Position numbers and translations under genes: made by a program. 64,000 nt of DNA from an uncultured Tateyamaria sp. (GTDB taxonomy: Bacteria > Pseudomonadota > Alphaproteobacteria > Rhodobacterales > Rhodobacteraceae): contig NZ_CANNDN010000001.1 in assembly GCF_947503465.1 (NCBI RefSeq), positions 558,001-622,000 on the forward strand. Reading direction: 5' to 3'. This document shows positions 10,922-19,666 of this stretch, piece after piece. Positions within the stretch are counted from its first letter, which is position 1, and each line of letters begins with the position of its first letter. The notes under the pieces were generated by a model, which made no database searches, was not told where the DNA came from, and was given only the letters and a program-made list of their open reading frames with translations.

Positions 10922-11421
10922 GTCTGCGCCTCCCACCGGCTTTGGGTTAGAACCATACGTTGCAGAACGTGGCAGTCCCCTGTGGCGGGGCTGCGGGCCT
11001 GCTCTTGCGAGGTGCGCACAAATCCCAGCTTTTCTAACACATGGCGCGAGGCCGCGTTTTCCATGAAATGGCCACTTTGCAATTCATTATGGCCGTACCC
11101 AAAGTGACGGGTGATCATGGCGCGCGCCGCCTCTGATGCATAGCCCTGCCCCCAGTGGTTCTTGCCCAGCCAATAGCCAAGTTCGCCTTGTGTTCCAATG
11201 CAGCCGACCACCTGATCACCGACACAGATCATGAATGTGTGGCCACTGCCGACAGCCACGCGCGCGATGAATTCATGCGCATCCTTCAGGCCATAGGGGT
11301 GCGGCACACGGGTCAGCCAGCGCGACACCTCAAGATCGCCGACAAGGGCGGCAATGGCGGCGGCGTCCCGCTGCTCGGGCATTCGCAGTATCAGGCGTTG
11401 GGTTGTCATATGGTCTGTCAT
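10918..11421 (-). CDS. GNAT N-acetyltransferase
   Basis: A 167-aa RimJ-like GNAT starting MTDHMTTQRLILRMPEQRDA. It has ELGYWLGKNHWGQGYASEAARAM (acetyl-CoA binding loop) and ENAASRHVLEKLGFVRT (motif B). First gene of the coupled GNAT-GNAT-LysE-GNAT cluster. A terminator of the rplU-rpmA unit lies just upstream, so the cluster probably has its own promoter in the short gap before 11421. GNATs between rpmA and obgE are common in this order, but three plus a LysE is a large set. Confidence 0.9.
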   Translation of the reverse strand: MTDHMTTQRLILRMPEQRDAAAIAALVGDLEVSRWLTRVPHPYGLKDAHEFIARVAVGSGHTFMICVGDQVVGCIGTQGELGYWLGKNHWGQGYASEAARAMITRHFGYGHNELQSGHFMENAASRHVLEKLGFVRTSQEQARSPATGDCHVLQRMVLTQSRWEAQT

Positions 11422-11454
11422 CAGACCGTCCTCGCTGGTTGCGGGGGGCGGAAA

Positions 11455-11486
11455 CGGAAAAGGGACCGGCGTTTCCGCCGATCCCT
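11455..11486 (-). terminator. Rho-independent terminator of rplU-rpmA
   Basis: Read on the minus strand after the rpmA stop, AGGGATCGGCG pairs with CGCCGGTCCCT around a GAAA loop, followed by TTTCC. The 11-bp stem has one mismatch. Confidence 0.75.
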
Positions 11487-11514
11487 GATTTTGTCAAAAC
11501 CTTTCGGGCGCGGC

Positions 11515-11784
11515 TTACTCTGCGGCCTCCGCCGCCGGCAGGACCGAAATAAACGTGCGGTTCTTGAGACCCTTGTGGAAGGTCACAGAGCCATCGACAG
11601 TTGCAAAGATCGTGTGATCCTTGCCCATGCCCACGCCTTCGGCTGGCCAGAACTTGGTGCCGCGCTGACGCACGATGATGTTGCCGGGAATGACAGCTTC
11701 ACCGCCATATTTCTTCACGCCAAGACGGCGGCCCGCGGAATCGCGACCGTTACGGGATGAACCGCCTGCTTTTTTGTGTGCCAT
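11515..11784 (-). CDS. rpmA: 50S ribosomal protein L27
   Basis: An 89-aa protein starting [20 protein letters not shown], the canonical L27 N-terminus without the cleaved extension seen in Firmicutes. It continues [22 protein letters not shown] and ends in the basic [14 protein letters not shown]27 reaches the peptidyl-transferase centre. It lies 12 bases after rplU in one operon. Confidence 0.98.
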   Translation of the reverse strand: MAHKKAGGSSRNGRDSAGRRLGVKKYGGEAVIPGNIIVRQRGTKFWPAEGVGMGKDHTIFATVDGSVTFHKGLKNRTFISVLPAAEAAE

Positions 11785-11796
11785 GCGTCTCTCTCC

Positions 11797-12492
11797 TTAG
11801 CCTTGGGTCTTTTCTTTGGCCTGTTCGATCCAGCCTTCACGCTCGATCCGGCCTTTGAAAGACAGTTTCTCGTCCATATCAGCAACGTCCTCGGGGGTCC
11901 ATGCTGCAATCTGCGCGAAGGTGGTGACACCGTTTTCGTGCAGCTTCTTCTCAAGCGCGGGACCCACACCCGACAGTTCCTTCAGATCGTCAGCCCCGGC
12001 TGCGGCCGTCTTGGGCGCGGCTTTCTTGGCTTCTTTCTTTGGCTCTGCCTTGGCTTCGGCTTTTGGGGCCTCGGCTTTGGGCGCTGCGGCCTTCTTGGCT
12101 TTCTTCGGGGCGGCAGCAGCTGCGGCCGCGCCAAAGCCCGCGCCGTTTTCGGCGGCCATCACGCCCGACTTGTCCGCGCCAGAGGCGAGGATGTCGGTGA
12201 TCTTCACCAGCGTCAGTTGCTGACGGTGGCCCTTGGTGCGTTTCGAACTGTGCTTCCGGCGACGCTTGACGAAATTGATCGTCTTGGGGCCTTTGATCTG
12301 TTCGATGACTTCGGCCTGGACGCCCGCGCCCGCGACAACGGGGGAACCGACCTGGGGCGCGTCGCCACCAACCATCAGCACTTCGTTGAATTGGACTTTG
12401 TCACCTGCATTTGCGGCCAGTTTTTCAACGCGGAGCGTGTCGCCCGATTGAACTTTGTACTGTTTGCCGCCGGTTTTCATAACCGCGAACAT
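11797..12492 (-). CDS. rplU: 50S ribosomal protein L21 with a fused linker and helix-hairpin-helix domain
   Basis: Residues 1-103 are a normal L21, starting [18 protein letters not shown] with the [15 protein letters not shown] basic tract. The protein then continues to 231 aa. An Ala/Lys/Pro/Glu repeat linker (about 115-165, [23 protein letters not shown]) leads to a helix-hairpin-helix-type module at about 168-231 with [20 protein letters not shown]. The family is usually about 103 aa, so more than half is extension. Such tails occur in Rhodobacterales L21; their role is not established, but HhH modules bind nucleic acids. First gene of rplU-rpmA. Confidence 0.95.
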   Translation of the reverse strand: MFAVMKTGGKQYKVQSGDTLRVEKLAANAGDKVQFNEVLMVGGDAPQVGSPVVAGAGVQAEVIEQIKGPKTINFVKRRRKHSSKRTKGHRQQLTLVKITDILASGADKSGVMAAENGAGFGAAAAAAAPKKAKKAAAPKAEAPKAEAKAEPKKEAKKAAPKTAAAGADDLKELSGVGPALEKKLHENGVTTFAQIAAWTPEDVADMDEKLSFKGRIEREGWIEQAKEKTQG

Positions 12493-12594
12493 TGCGTTCT
12501 TCCTTTGTCAGCCGCGTTCTGTGGCCCCGGTTGCCCGGTGTTGTTGGCTTTCGCCGCCTCGAACAGCGCGCCCTGCATGGGGCGTCATTACGAA

Positions 12595-12622
12595 ATAAAG
12601 CACCGCCGGGAGAACCCAGCGG
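12595..12622 (-). terminator. Rho-independent terminator of the AraC gene
   Basis: On the minus strand CCGCTGGG pairs with CCCGGCGG (one G-T pair) around loop TTCT, followed by TGCTTTATTT. It lies about 50 bases after the AraC-family stop and before the rplU leader. Confidence 0.6.
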
Positions 12623-12672
12623 CGACTGCGCGGCTTTTGGGCCAAGAGGTCGGGGTTGTCAACGTCTAAGTG

Positions 12673-13587
12673 TCACGCCTGTGCCTGTTGCCTGATTGTG
12701 CCGGGGGTCAGGCCAAGATGGCGGCCCACCACGGTGGTCAGATGCGCCTGCGAACTGAACCCGCAGGCATAGGCGATCTCGACCAGGGGCATCGCGGTTT
12801 CGGTCAGAAGGCGGCGCGCCTGATCGACGCGCATCTGCGTCAGGTACTGGTGAAAAGTCATGCCGGTGGCCGATTTGAAGGAGCGTCCAAAGCCGAAGAT
12901 GTCGCGTTGAAGCAGGGCCGAGACCTCTTCGAGGCCGATATTCTCTTCGAGATTGTCCTGAACAAAATCCCGAACCGCGCTCAGTTCCGTACGTGTCAAC
13001 GGTTTCACGGCGCGTTCGACCGCGTTGCAAAGAGACTTCATCAGTTCGACCGCAATCTGCGTGTTGCACGCCTCGGTCATCGACCGCCAACCCATATCCT
13101 GGCGCGCCGCCAGTTCGATCAGGGCCGCCATCTTGCGCGCCAGTCTCGGATTGCGAAAGGCCATCCTTGGGTCGTCCGTCGGGGCGGATCGGAATTCCGG
13201 GTTATCTTCCTTCACCCGCTGAACAAGCGTCGTGTCAAGCGTGATCAGCGTGTTGCGTGTGGTGCCATCGAACTCATATTCTTGATGCACACCCTCAGGC
13301 ACAAAATACAGCAGCCCGGACGTCACATCATGCTGCCCGGCGCGGCCATCCATTCGGGTTTTTACGTGGCCTTCGCTGTCAATGGTCGAGATCAACGTGA
13401 TTTGATCGGACATTTTAATACTGCTGGAATGGGACCGCGCGGAAAATCGGGCGGCCTGCATACCGGACGCGTCGTAAACCGTGTTCGCCTCGACGTCGAC
13501 CTGGCCGGTCTTAAGCAAGCTGTTGATGGCATCCTGCATGACAAAGTGCGCCATCGATGTCTTTGTCGCTTCGGCTTCCATTCGCAT
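12673..13587 (-). CDS. AraC-family transcriptional regulator
   Basis: A 304-aa regulator. The N-terminal two thirds form a ligand/dimerisation region without a recognised metabolite motif. The C-terminal about 100 residues are an AraC/XylS double helix-turn-helix: GLEEVSALLQRDIFGFGRSF, then MTFHQYLTQMRVDQARRLL and IAYACGFSSQAHLTTVVGRH. The ATG at 13587 has AAGGG eight bases upstream; a GTG at 13641 would add 18 residues. No linked target gene is evident. Confidence 0.9.
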   Translation of the reverse strand: MRMEAEATKTSMAHFVMQDAINSLLKTGQVDVEANTVYDASGMQAARFSARSHSSSIKMSDQITLISTIDSEGHVKTRMDGRAGQHDVTSGLLYFVPEGVHQEYEFDGTTRNTLITLDTTLVQRVKEDNPEFRSAPTDDPRMAFRNPRLARKMAALIELAARQDMGWRSMTEACNTQIAVELMKSLCNAVERAVKPLTRTELSAVRDFVQDNLEENIGLEEVSALLQRDIFGFGRSFKSATGMTFHQYLTQMRVDQARRLLTETAMPLVEIAYACGFSSQAHLTTVVGRHLGLTPGTIRQQAQA

Positions 13588-13745
13588 TGTGCGCACCCTT
13601 TGTTCGCTTTGCACAAGCCTGTGCAAGTCAGCACCATACACTATGACGCGCTTGGGCGCCTTTCACATATCTGCAACAATATCCTGTCCTTTCGCCGCTC
13701 CACACGCGCGGCGACAATGCGCAGTTTTGGCCCGACGCGATCGGC

Positions 13746-14516
13746 CTATAGCTCGTTCTGAGGCAACAAACGCCCCGCCGCTTGCCCCAGCGCATAGGAC
13801 AGCGTGGTATAGCTTTGCCCAAATCCAAGAAACAGCGCGTTGTCCACCGCCTGGCCGACTTCGGTATCCCAGAAGGCGGTGTAGATGGCGATGTCGTCCT
13901 CTGTCATCGCGGATTGCACCAGCGCGTTATACCCACGCAGCCAGCTTTCGGTGTCGGTCAGGATGCGGGCCCGCAAACGGTCCAGGTTCGGCTGCGCATC
14001 TGTTGATCCGGATGCATCGGCCAGCCCATCCAGAAACGCGGCCTGTGCCGCCACGGCGATGTCCGTGTTCCGTTCAATCAGGTCACGTGCCAGCAGGTAA
14101 TCGGTGACAGGTTTGGCCTGTGCGGACGGCGCCACCTTGGCCGCCTCTTCAATCGTCTCATCCAGAAAGGCCTGCCGCGCCTGCACCTCAAGTTCGACGA
14201 TGCGTGCGCCCAGATCACTCTCGAAGAACAGCAGCGCCTGTTCCGCCGCGCCCGGATCCAGTTCCTCGCCCATGACGGTCCGCAATTCGGCCTCGATCCG
14301 CTGCGGATCGTACAAACGCTGCACGGTTGCGGCCCAGACGTCGCCGCCCTGCCGGTCCAGAAATGCCTCGTCAATTGCCTGACCGGCCTCGACCCCCTCG
14401 GTTGAAAAGGCCACGATCAACTCCGGAATGCCCATCGCATCAATCAATCTGTTCACATCGGCGCAGGCAGATTGCGCCGCAAAACAGATCGACAGGCCAA
14501 GCGCGGCAAGGCGCAT
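13746..14516 (-). CDS. DUF2059 exported protein
   Basis: A 256-aa protein with a signal peptide (MRLAALGLSICFAAQSACA) and an alpha-helical body. The C-terminal part resembles DUF2059, with MTEDDIAIYTAFWDTEVGQAV matching the usual YxxFYxTPxGQK-like block. Function unknown; probably periplasmic. The ATG directly abuts the stop of the upstream paralogue with zero spacing, and AGGAGC serves as ribosome site, so the two are co-translated. Confidence 0.82.
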   Translation of the reverse strand: MRLAALGLSICFAAQSACADVNRLIDAMGIPELIVAFSTEGVEAGQAIDEAFLDRQGGDVWAATVQRLYDPQRIEAELRTVMGEELDPGAAEQALLFFESDLGARIVELEVQARQAFLDETIEEAAKVAPSAQAKPVTDYLLARDLIERNTDIAVAAQAAFLDGLADASGSTDAQPNLDRLRARILTDTESWLRGYNALVQSAMTEDDIAIYTAFWDTEVGQAVDNALFLGFGQSYTTLSYALGQAAGRLLPQNEL

Positions 14517-15344
14517 CTAAAGCTCCTGACTGGGTTGCAGGGATTGCATGGCGCGCGCCAAGGCTTCGAACCTGTTGGCCATGATCTCGTATTGCACCGC
14601 GTTCATCAGATCATAGACATGGCGCATCTTGGGATGCTCCAGCGCTTCGGTGTATTCCAGAACCTCTGCATCCGAAAAGGACTGGTAGGTATAGGCCGCA
14701 CCGGTCAGGGCGCTGGCAGCGATCTCTTGCTTCAACACGTCTTCGTCGCTGGCCAGCAATTCGCGCAGGTCCGGCTCTTCCAATTGCAGCTCGATCACGC
14801 CCGCACCCGCCGCGGCCATCAGAAACCGCACCTGAATTTCCTGGATCGCACGCACGCTGACACCGGCCGTATCCGACGCCTCGTTCATGCGCTTGAGATA
14901 GGCCAGACGCGGGCTGTCCAATTGCTCAAGCCCCGCAACGATCGCCTCGCCGCTTTCGTGCTTCAGGGTGTCATCCTCTTTCATATGGCTGGCATTCTCG
15001 GCCTCGACCAGGCGCTGGCCCAGATCGGTGGCATAGAAGTCTGCCGCGTGGGACAGCATGTCATCCTCAAGCGTCCGCTCCAGGATGTCGAGCGCAAGGT
15101 CGTGCATCGTTTCCGTCCGGAAGACATCCGTGGTCAGGCGCGTCCATTCCGTGCCAAAATCCTCGGCCTGCATGCCCAGCATCTGCGGGGCGGATTCCGC
15201 CGACAGTCGTATGCTTTCCAGCGCAACGTCAAAGCCCGTGACTTCCAGAAAGTCCTGCAACTTGGCCCGATCCGCGGCCGAAGCCATCATGGGGGCGGCG
15301 ACGGTCAGTACGAGGGCCGCAAAGCCAATTCGAAGGGCGCGCAT
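14517..15344 (-). CDS. DUF2059 exported protein, paralogue of the next gene
   Basis: A 275-aa protein; the ATG at 15344 gives a signal peptide MRALRIGFAALVLTVAAPM with cleavage near ASA-AD. It shares overall plan and DUF2059-like segments (DMLSHAADFYATDLGQRLVEAE; FSDAEVLEYTEALEHPKM) with the following gene. The two blocks in one protein suggest an internal duplication of the DUF2059 unit. Role unknown, likely periplasmic. The upstream frame is open to 15449 but lacks a signal peptide. Confidence 0.82.
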   Translation of the reverse strand: MRALRIGFAALVLTVAAPMMASAADRAKLQDFLEVTGFDVALESIRLSAESAPQMLGMQAEDFGTEWTRLTTDVFRTETMHDLALDILERTLEDDMLSHAADFYATDLGQRLVEAENASHMKEDDTLKHESGEAIVAGLEQLDSPRLAYLKRMNEASDTAGVSVRAIQEIQVRFLMAAAGAGVIELQLEEPDLRELLASDEDVLKQEIAASALTGAAYTYQSFSDAEVLEYTEALEHPKMRHVYDLMNAVQYEIMANRFEALARAMQSLQPSQEL

Positions 15345-15457
15345 CGTAATCCTTTCCTGATTTCTGCTCTGATATGTTGTGTTGATTGCAAGGTTATGTG
15401 TTTTTACCGGCGCGTCCATCAAATTTCCCGTGTGGGCAAGAATGCGCAAAAACCGCC

Positions 15458-15486
15458 TTGCGCGTGGCCCGTGTTCCCTCTAATTG
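15458..15486 (+). promoter_or_regulatory. Candidate promoter of tRNA-Ser
   Basis: TTGCGC (15458-15463), a 17-base spacer and TAATTG (15481-15486) precede the tRNA by 18 bases, giving a predicted start near 15493. Confidence 0.45.
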
Positions 15487-15504
15487 GGCGCACCAGACCC
15501 CCGC

Positions 15505-15594
15505 GGAGAGGTGCCGGAGTGGTCGAACGGGGCGGTCTCGAAAACCGTTGTGGGTGCAAGCCCACCCAGGGTTCGAATCCCTGTCTCTCCGCCA
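15505..15594 (+). tRNA. tRNA-Ser (anticodon CGA)
   Basis: The acceptor stem GGAGAGG (15505-15511) pairs with TCTCTCC (15584-15590), followed by G73 and an encoded CCA (15592-15594). The anticodon CGA is at 15539-15541. A long variable arm (GTGGGTGCAAGCCCAC-like) and T-arm CAGGGTTCGAATCCCTG are present. The total of 90 bases and the long variable arm fit a class II serine tRNA that reads UCG. Confidence 0.97.
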
Positions 15595-15631
15595 TTTCAT
15601 TGCAGTTCAACAACATAAAAGTTGGACGGGC

Positions 15632-15859
15632 ATGTGCGACACAAGGTGGAGCACCACGCCCATGAAACCGTCTGCGTGGCTGTCGCCGTCACGGCAGTTT
15701 GGAGCGGATCGACTTTCGGGCCTGTCGACGGTCAATGCGCCGGCGGAACTGAACCTGGGCCGGACCGTACGGAGGACGGCGACGCAAACACCCAGCAATT
15801 CGATCACGCTGACCAGGGTCAGCCTGGCCGATCTGGACGGGTTTGATTTCTCATTCTGA
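15632..15859 (+). CDS. Possible small protein, 75 aa
   Basis: An open frame 38 bases after tRNA-Ser starts MCDTRWSTTPMKPSAWLSPS and ends LADLDGFDFSF. A GGACGGG sequence precedes the ATG, and third codon positions are mostly G or C, as expected for a real gene here. No family is recognised. The internal MKPSAWLSPS is an alternative start. The opposite strand is also open, so this call is uncertain. Confidence 0.4.
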   Translation: MCDTRWSTTPMKPSAWLSPSRQFGADRLSGLSTVNAPAELNLGRTVRRTATQTPSNSITLTRVSLADLDGFDFSF

Positions 15860-15888
15860 ATGCAGCCGGACGGTGAGGTGCACCGCGC

Positions 15889-16272
15889 CTAGCTCTCTTG
15901 CACGAAATCCACATGGATGTGGTTGCCGTCCGGGTCCCAGACATTGAAGGCGGCAAGGTTCATCGCATCAATGCCGGACCTGCGGAACGACACGCCCTTC
16001 AATTGCAAGCGTTCCTGAAACGCTTCGGCATCGCCCGACGCGCGAAAGGCAAAATGTTCGATCTTCAGCGCGGTTTCGGATCCCGCAGCGCCATCCTCCT
16101 CTACCGCAACCAGATGCACGACCGGCACGTCGCCTGCATAAAGCCAGGCGCCGTCAAATCCGAAATCGGGCCGCTCCCCGGCGAACAGGCCCAATATCTC
16201 TTCGTACCATTGGATCATCTCGGCAAGCCGCGTGGTGCGCAGGTTCACGTGATCCAGACGTTCAATGGGCAT
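15889..16272 (-). CDS. VOC (glyoxalase/bleomycin-resistance) family protein
   Basis: A 127-aa single-domain VOC protein, MPIERLDHVNLRTTRLAEMI, with the metal-ligand positions His8 (LDHVN), IEHFAF and C-terminal NVWDPDGNHIHVDF. Members are lyases, dioxygenases or isomerases; the substrate is not evident. The ATG at 16272 is preceded by GGAGAG, so the longer MRRKKE start is rejected. Confidence 0.88.
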   Translation of the reverse strand: MPIERLDHVNLRTTRLAEMIQWYEEILGLFAGERPDFGFDGAWLYAGDVPVVHLVAVEEDGAAGSETALKIEHFAFRASGDAEAFQERLQLKGVSFRRSGIDAMNLAAFNVWDPDGNHIHVDFVQES

Positions 16273-16311
16273 CGGGCTCTCCTTCTTGCGGCGCACCCTA
16301 GCCGTAATTGG

Positions 16312-17400
16312 TTAGCGCGTCATCCGGTACACAGCACCATTGCCGACGGAAATGAATAGAATGCTTCCATCCGGCGCTTCGACGATATCGCGCACCCGCA
16401 ATGTTTCGTCCCCCTCGATCTGTTCGAGCTCGCGGGCAGTGATCCCATCGATGGCCAGTCGCGAGATATAGCTGAACTTGAGCGAGCCGACGAACATGTC
16501 CCCCTGCCACTCGGGAAACATGCCGCCCTGATAGATCATGAGACCGGACGGAGCCATCGAAGGGTCCCAGTAGAACGCGGGCTGCTCCATGCCCTCCTGC
16601 GACTGGCCCTGGCCAATTGTGGCGCCGGAATAGTGCACCCCATAGGAAATGACAGGCCAGCCGAAATTGGCACCTTTTCTGACCCGATTCACTTCGTCCC
16701 CGCCGCGCGCGCCATGCTCTGCCGTCCAGAGCGTGCCTCGTCCGTCAAGGCCCGCACCCTGCGGATTGCGGTGCCCATAGGACCAGATGTGCGGCTGGAT
16801 GCCATCCTGGCCCAGAAATGGATTGTCGGCGGGCACGCTGCCGTCCCGGTTGACCCGCACGATGGCCCCGTTGTGGTTGCTGCGGTCCTGTGCCGATGGG
16901 CGGTCGCCCCGGTCGCCAATGGTCACGAAAAGCGTGCCATCCGACGCTTCGACAACGCGGCTGCCAAAGTGCCGTCCGGTCGTCCCGCCGGGCGCACTTT
17001 CGAAGAGGTCGCGCAGGTTTTCAAGCCGTGTTCCATCCGCACTCAACTCGGCGGCGGCCAGCGCCGTACCGGACCCGCCCCCTTGCGGCTTGGAATAGGT
17101 CAGAAACAACGTTCGGCTCTCCGCAAAGTCGCGGGCAAGGGTGATGTCCAGCAATCCGCCCTGCCCCTGCGCTGCCACACGCGGTGTGCCGCGGACCTGT
17201 CGGGCCTGACCGTCCTGCACCAGGATCAGCTGTCCGCCCCGCTGCGTGATCAACAGCGCGCCGTCCGGGGTTTCGGCCACGCCCCAGGGTTGATCCAGCC
17301 CACTGACAATGGCCGAGACGGACACCGCCCCCTGTTCTGTTTCAAGGGCCAGCGCCCCCGTGGGCAAAAGGGCAAAGGCAAGAACGGCAAAGCGGCGCAT
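16312..17400 (-). CDS. PQQ-dependent sugar dehydrogenase family (aldose sugar dehydrogenase), secreted
   Basis: A 362-aa protein with signal peptide MRRFAVLAFALLPTGALA. It is a six-bladed beta-propeller of the soluble glucose/aldose dehydrogenase family: LDQPWGVAETPDGALLITQR, FVTIGDRGDRPSAQD, WSYGHRNPQG, LWTAEHGARGGDEVN and GANFGWPVISYG. Members oxidise aldoses in the periplasm using PQQ and Ca2+. The GHRNPQG and EHGARGGDE blocks carry the active-site and PQQ contacts. An AAGGAG site fixes the ATG at 17400. Confidence 0.92.
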   Translation of the reverse strand: MRRFAVLAFALLPTGALALETEQGAVSVSAIVSGLDQPWGVAETPDGALLITQRGGQLILVQDGQARQVRGTPRVAAQGQGGLLDITLARDFAESRTLFLTYSKPQGGGSGTALAAAELSADGTRLENLRDLFESAPGGTTGRHFGSRVVEASDGTLFVTIGDRGDRPSAQDRSNHNGAIVRVNRDGSVPADNPFLGQDGIQPHIWSYGHRNPQGAGLDGRGTLWTAEHGARGGDEVNRVRKGANFGWPVISYGVHYSGATIGQGQSQEGMEQPAFYWDPSMAPSGLMIYQGGMFPEWQGDMFVGSLKFSYISRLAIDGITARELEQIEGDETLRVRDIVEAPDGSILFISVGNGAVYRMTR

Positions 17401-17556
17401 GGGCAACTCCTTGGGATCAGGTTTGATACAAACCTAGTCACGCCGCAGGTCCGATCCACCCACTTTCCCGTGGGGCAAGGCAGACTATTCGACTTTCCTT
17501 TTCACAAACGCACGCTTAGTTTTCGATCAGGACAAAGATCCACAGGGAGTAAACAC

Positions 17557-18756
17557 ATGAAAAAACTGCTTATGGCTTCGGCCGCAACGGCATTGATGGC
17601 AGGCACCGCGTTTGCGGGCGGCCACGCCAAAGAAGTCAAGATCGGTATCATTCTGGGCTTTACCGGGCCGATTGAATCGCTGACGCCATCCATGGCGGAC
17701 GGGGCCGAGCTGGCAATGAAAGAGGTGACCGATTCCGGTCTGCTTCTGGACAGCGCAACAGTGACACCCGTGCGCGCCGATTCGACTTGTGTCGACGCGG
17801 GCGCTGCAACGGCGGCGGCAGAACGTCTGGTCACCTCCGACAAGGTCGATGGCATCATGGGCGCCGATTGCTCGGGTGTCACCGGCGCGATCCTGAATAA
17901 CGTGGCCGTCGCAAACGGCGTTGTCATGGTATCCCCCTCGGCCACCTCGCCCGGCCTGTCGCACAACGACAACGAAGACAACGGCCTGTTCTTCCGCACC
18001 GCACCGTCGGACGCGCGCCAGGGCGTCGTGATGACCGAAGTGCTGATGGAAGAAGGCATCAAGGAAGTCGCGGTCACCTACACCAACAATGACTACGGCA
18101 AAGGTCTGGCGGACAGCTTCCAGGCGGCCTTCGAGGCTGCGGGCGGCACCGTGACCATCAACGCGGCGCACGAAGACGGCAAGGCCGACTATTCGGCTGA
18201 AGTGGGCGCACTGGCTGCGGCGGGCGGCGATCGCCTGGTGGTTGCGGGCTACGTGGACCAGGGCGGTTCAGGCATCGTGCGGGCCGCGCTCGATTCCGGC
18301 GCGTTTGACACGTTCCACTTCCCCGATGGCATGATCGGCGCAAAGCTGCAGGAAAACTTCGGTGACGAAATCGAGGGATCGACCGGTCAGCACCCCGGCA
18401 CCGACAGCCCGGGCGCCGCGAAATTCGCGGAAATGGTCGGAGATGCCTTTGACGCGACATCGCCCTTCACGCCCGAAAGCTATGACGCGGCAGCCTTGAT
18501 CATGCTGGCCATGCAGGCCGCAGATTCCAAGGACAGCAACGACTACAAGGAAAAGCTGATGGACGTGGCCAACGCGCCGGGCGAACAGATCTTCCCCGGC
18601 GAACTTGCCAAGGCGCTGCAAATCCTCAAGGACGGTGGCGACATCGACTATGTCGGTGCCACAGCGGTTGAACTGATCGGCCCCGGTGAAAGCGCGGGCA
18701 ACTACCGCCAGATCGTCATCGATGGCGGCGAGATCACGACGGCCAAGTACCGCTAA
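17557..18756 (+). CDS. livK: Branched-chain amino-acid type ABC transporter, substrate-binding protein
   Basis: A 399-aa periplasmic protein with signal peptide MKKLLMASAATALMAGTAFA. It has the type I binding-protein fold: VKIGIILGFTGPIESLTPSM, GIMGADCSGVTGAI, VSPSATSPGLS, FFRTAPSDARQGV and AVTYTNNDYGKGLADSF. It belongs to the Leu/Ile/Val-binding (HAAT) family; the true ligand could be another amino acid or amide. AGGGAG precedes the ATG at 17557. It heads the transporter operon; the terminator after it probably raises its level relative to the downstream genes. Confidence 0.93.
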   Translation: MKKLLMASAATALMAGTAFAGGHAKEVKIGIILGFTGPIESLTPSMADGAELAMKEVTDSGLLLDSATVTPVRADSTCVDAGAATAAAERLVTSDKVDGIMGADCSGVTGAILNNVAVANGVVMVSPSATSPGLSHNDNEDNGLFFRTAPSDARQGVVMTEVLMEEGIKEVAVTYTNNDYGKGLADSFQAAFEAAGGTVTINAAHEDGKADYSAEVGALAAAGGDRLVVAGYVDQGGSGIVRAALDSGAFDTFHFPDGMIGAKLQENFGDEIEGSTGQHPGTDSPGAAKFAEMVGDAFDATSPFTPESYDAAALIMLAMQAADSKDSNDYKEKLMDVANAPGEQIFPGELAKALQILKDGGDIDYVGATAVELIGPGESAGNYRQIVIDGGEITTAKYR

Positions 18757-18777
18757 GCGGACCATCCGGACAAACAG

Positions 18778-18810
18778 ACAGCCCGAGGCGAAACCTCGGG
18801 CTGTTTCAAC
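18778..18810 (+). terminator. Stem-loop (partial terminator) between livK and livG
   Basis: ACAGCCCGAGG (18778-18788) pairs perfectly with CCTCGGGCTGT (18794-18804) around CGAAA, followed by TTCAACATC. The T tract is short, which fits attenuation or mRNA 3'-end protection of the abundant livK transcript more than full termination. Confidence 0.75.
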
Positions 18811-18848
18811 ATCTTGAAGACTGTTCTTAAGACAGCACGGGGATATAC

Positions 18849-19631
18849 ATGATCGTCGTTGACGACATTCACAAGCATTTCGGCGGGTTCCACGCCGTCG
18901 ATGGCGCATCGCTGTCGATCGAAGCGGGCTCCATCACCGGGCTGATTGGGCCAAATGGCGCTGGAAAAACCACTCTTTTCAATGTGATCGCGGGCGTTCT
19001 TCCACCAACATCCGGACGCGTGACCATGGATGGCGAGGACATCACCGGCCTGCCGCCGCACACCCTGTTTCACAAGGGCCTGTTGCGCACCTTCCAGATC
19101 GCACATGAATTCAGCTCGATGACCTGCCGCGAGAACCTGATGATGGTGCCCGGCGCACAATCGGGCGAGACGCTGTGGAACACATGGTTCGGGCGCAAGC
19201 GGATCGCGGACGAAGAGCGGGCCCTTGCCGCCAAGGCGGACGAGGTCCTTGAGTTCCTGACCGTTGAACACCTGGCGGACCACAAGGCCGGGCAGGTGTC
19301 AGGCGGACAGAAAAAGCTGCTGGAACTGGGCCGCACCATGATGGTCGACGCCAAGATCGTCTTTCTGGACGAGGTGGGCGCAGGGGTGAACCGCACGCTG
19401 TTGAACACCATCGGCGACGCCATTTTGCGCCTGAACAAAGAGCGCGACTATACTTTCGTGGTGATCGAGCACGACATGGATTTCATCGGAAAGATTTGCG
19501 ATCCGGTCATCTGCATGGCCGAGGGCAAGGTGCTGGCCGAAGGAACCCTGGCCGAGATCAAGGCCAATGAGCACGTGATCGAGGCGTATCTGGGCACCGG
19601 CCTGAAGAACAAGGACAAGGTGGGCGCATGA
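18849..19631 (+). CDS. livG: Branched-chain amino-acid ABC transporter ATP-binding protein LivG
   Basis: A 260-aa ABC ATPase. Walker A is GPNGAGKTTLF (about residue 35), the signature is QVSGGQKKLLELGR, Walker B is KIVFLDEVGAG and the H-loop is VIEHDMDF. LDEVGAG replaces the usual LDEPxAG, so the D-loop proline is changed to valine while the catalytic Glu is kept. The C-terminal LAEIKANEHVIEAYLG tail is typical of LivG. Second gene of the liv operon. Confidence 0.95.
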   Translation: MIVVDDIHKHFGGFHAVDGASLSIEAGSITGLIGPNGAGKTTLFNVIAGVLPPTSGRVTMDGEDITGLPPHTLFHKGLLRTFQIAHEFSSMTCRENLMMVPGAQSGETLWNTWFGRKRIADEERALAAKADEVLEFLTVEHLADHKAGQVSGGQKKLLELGRTMMVDAKIVFLDEVGAGVNRTLLNTIGDAILRLNKERDYTFVVIEHDMDFIGKICDPVICMAEGKVLAEGTLAEIKANEHVIEAYLGTGLKNKDKVGA

Positions 19632-19666
19632 CCGTGTTTCGAATTGGCTGCGCCGATCCGACCGAC

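Noticed and set aside
17401-17556. Upstream in-frame extension of livK from 16633
   Set aside because: The extension runs through the antisense of the sugar dehydrogenase; the ATG at 17557 has a Shine-Dalgarno and signal peptide.
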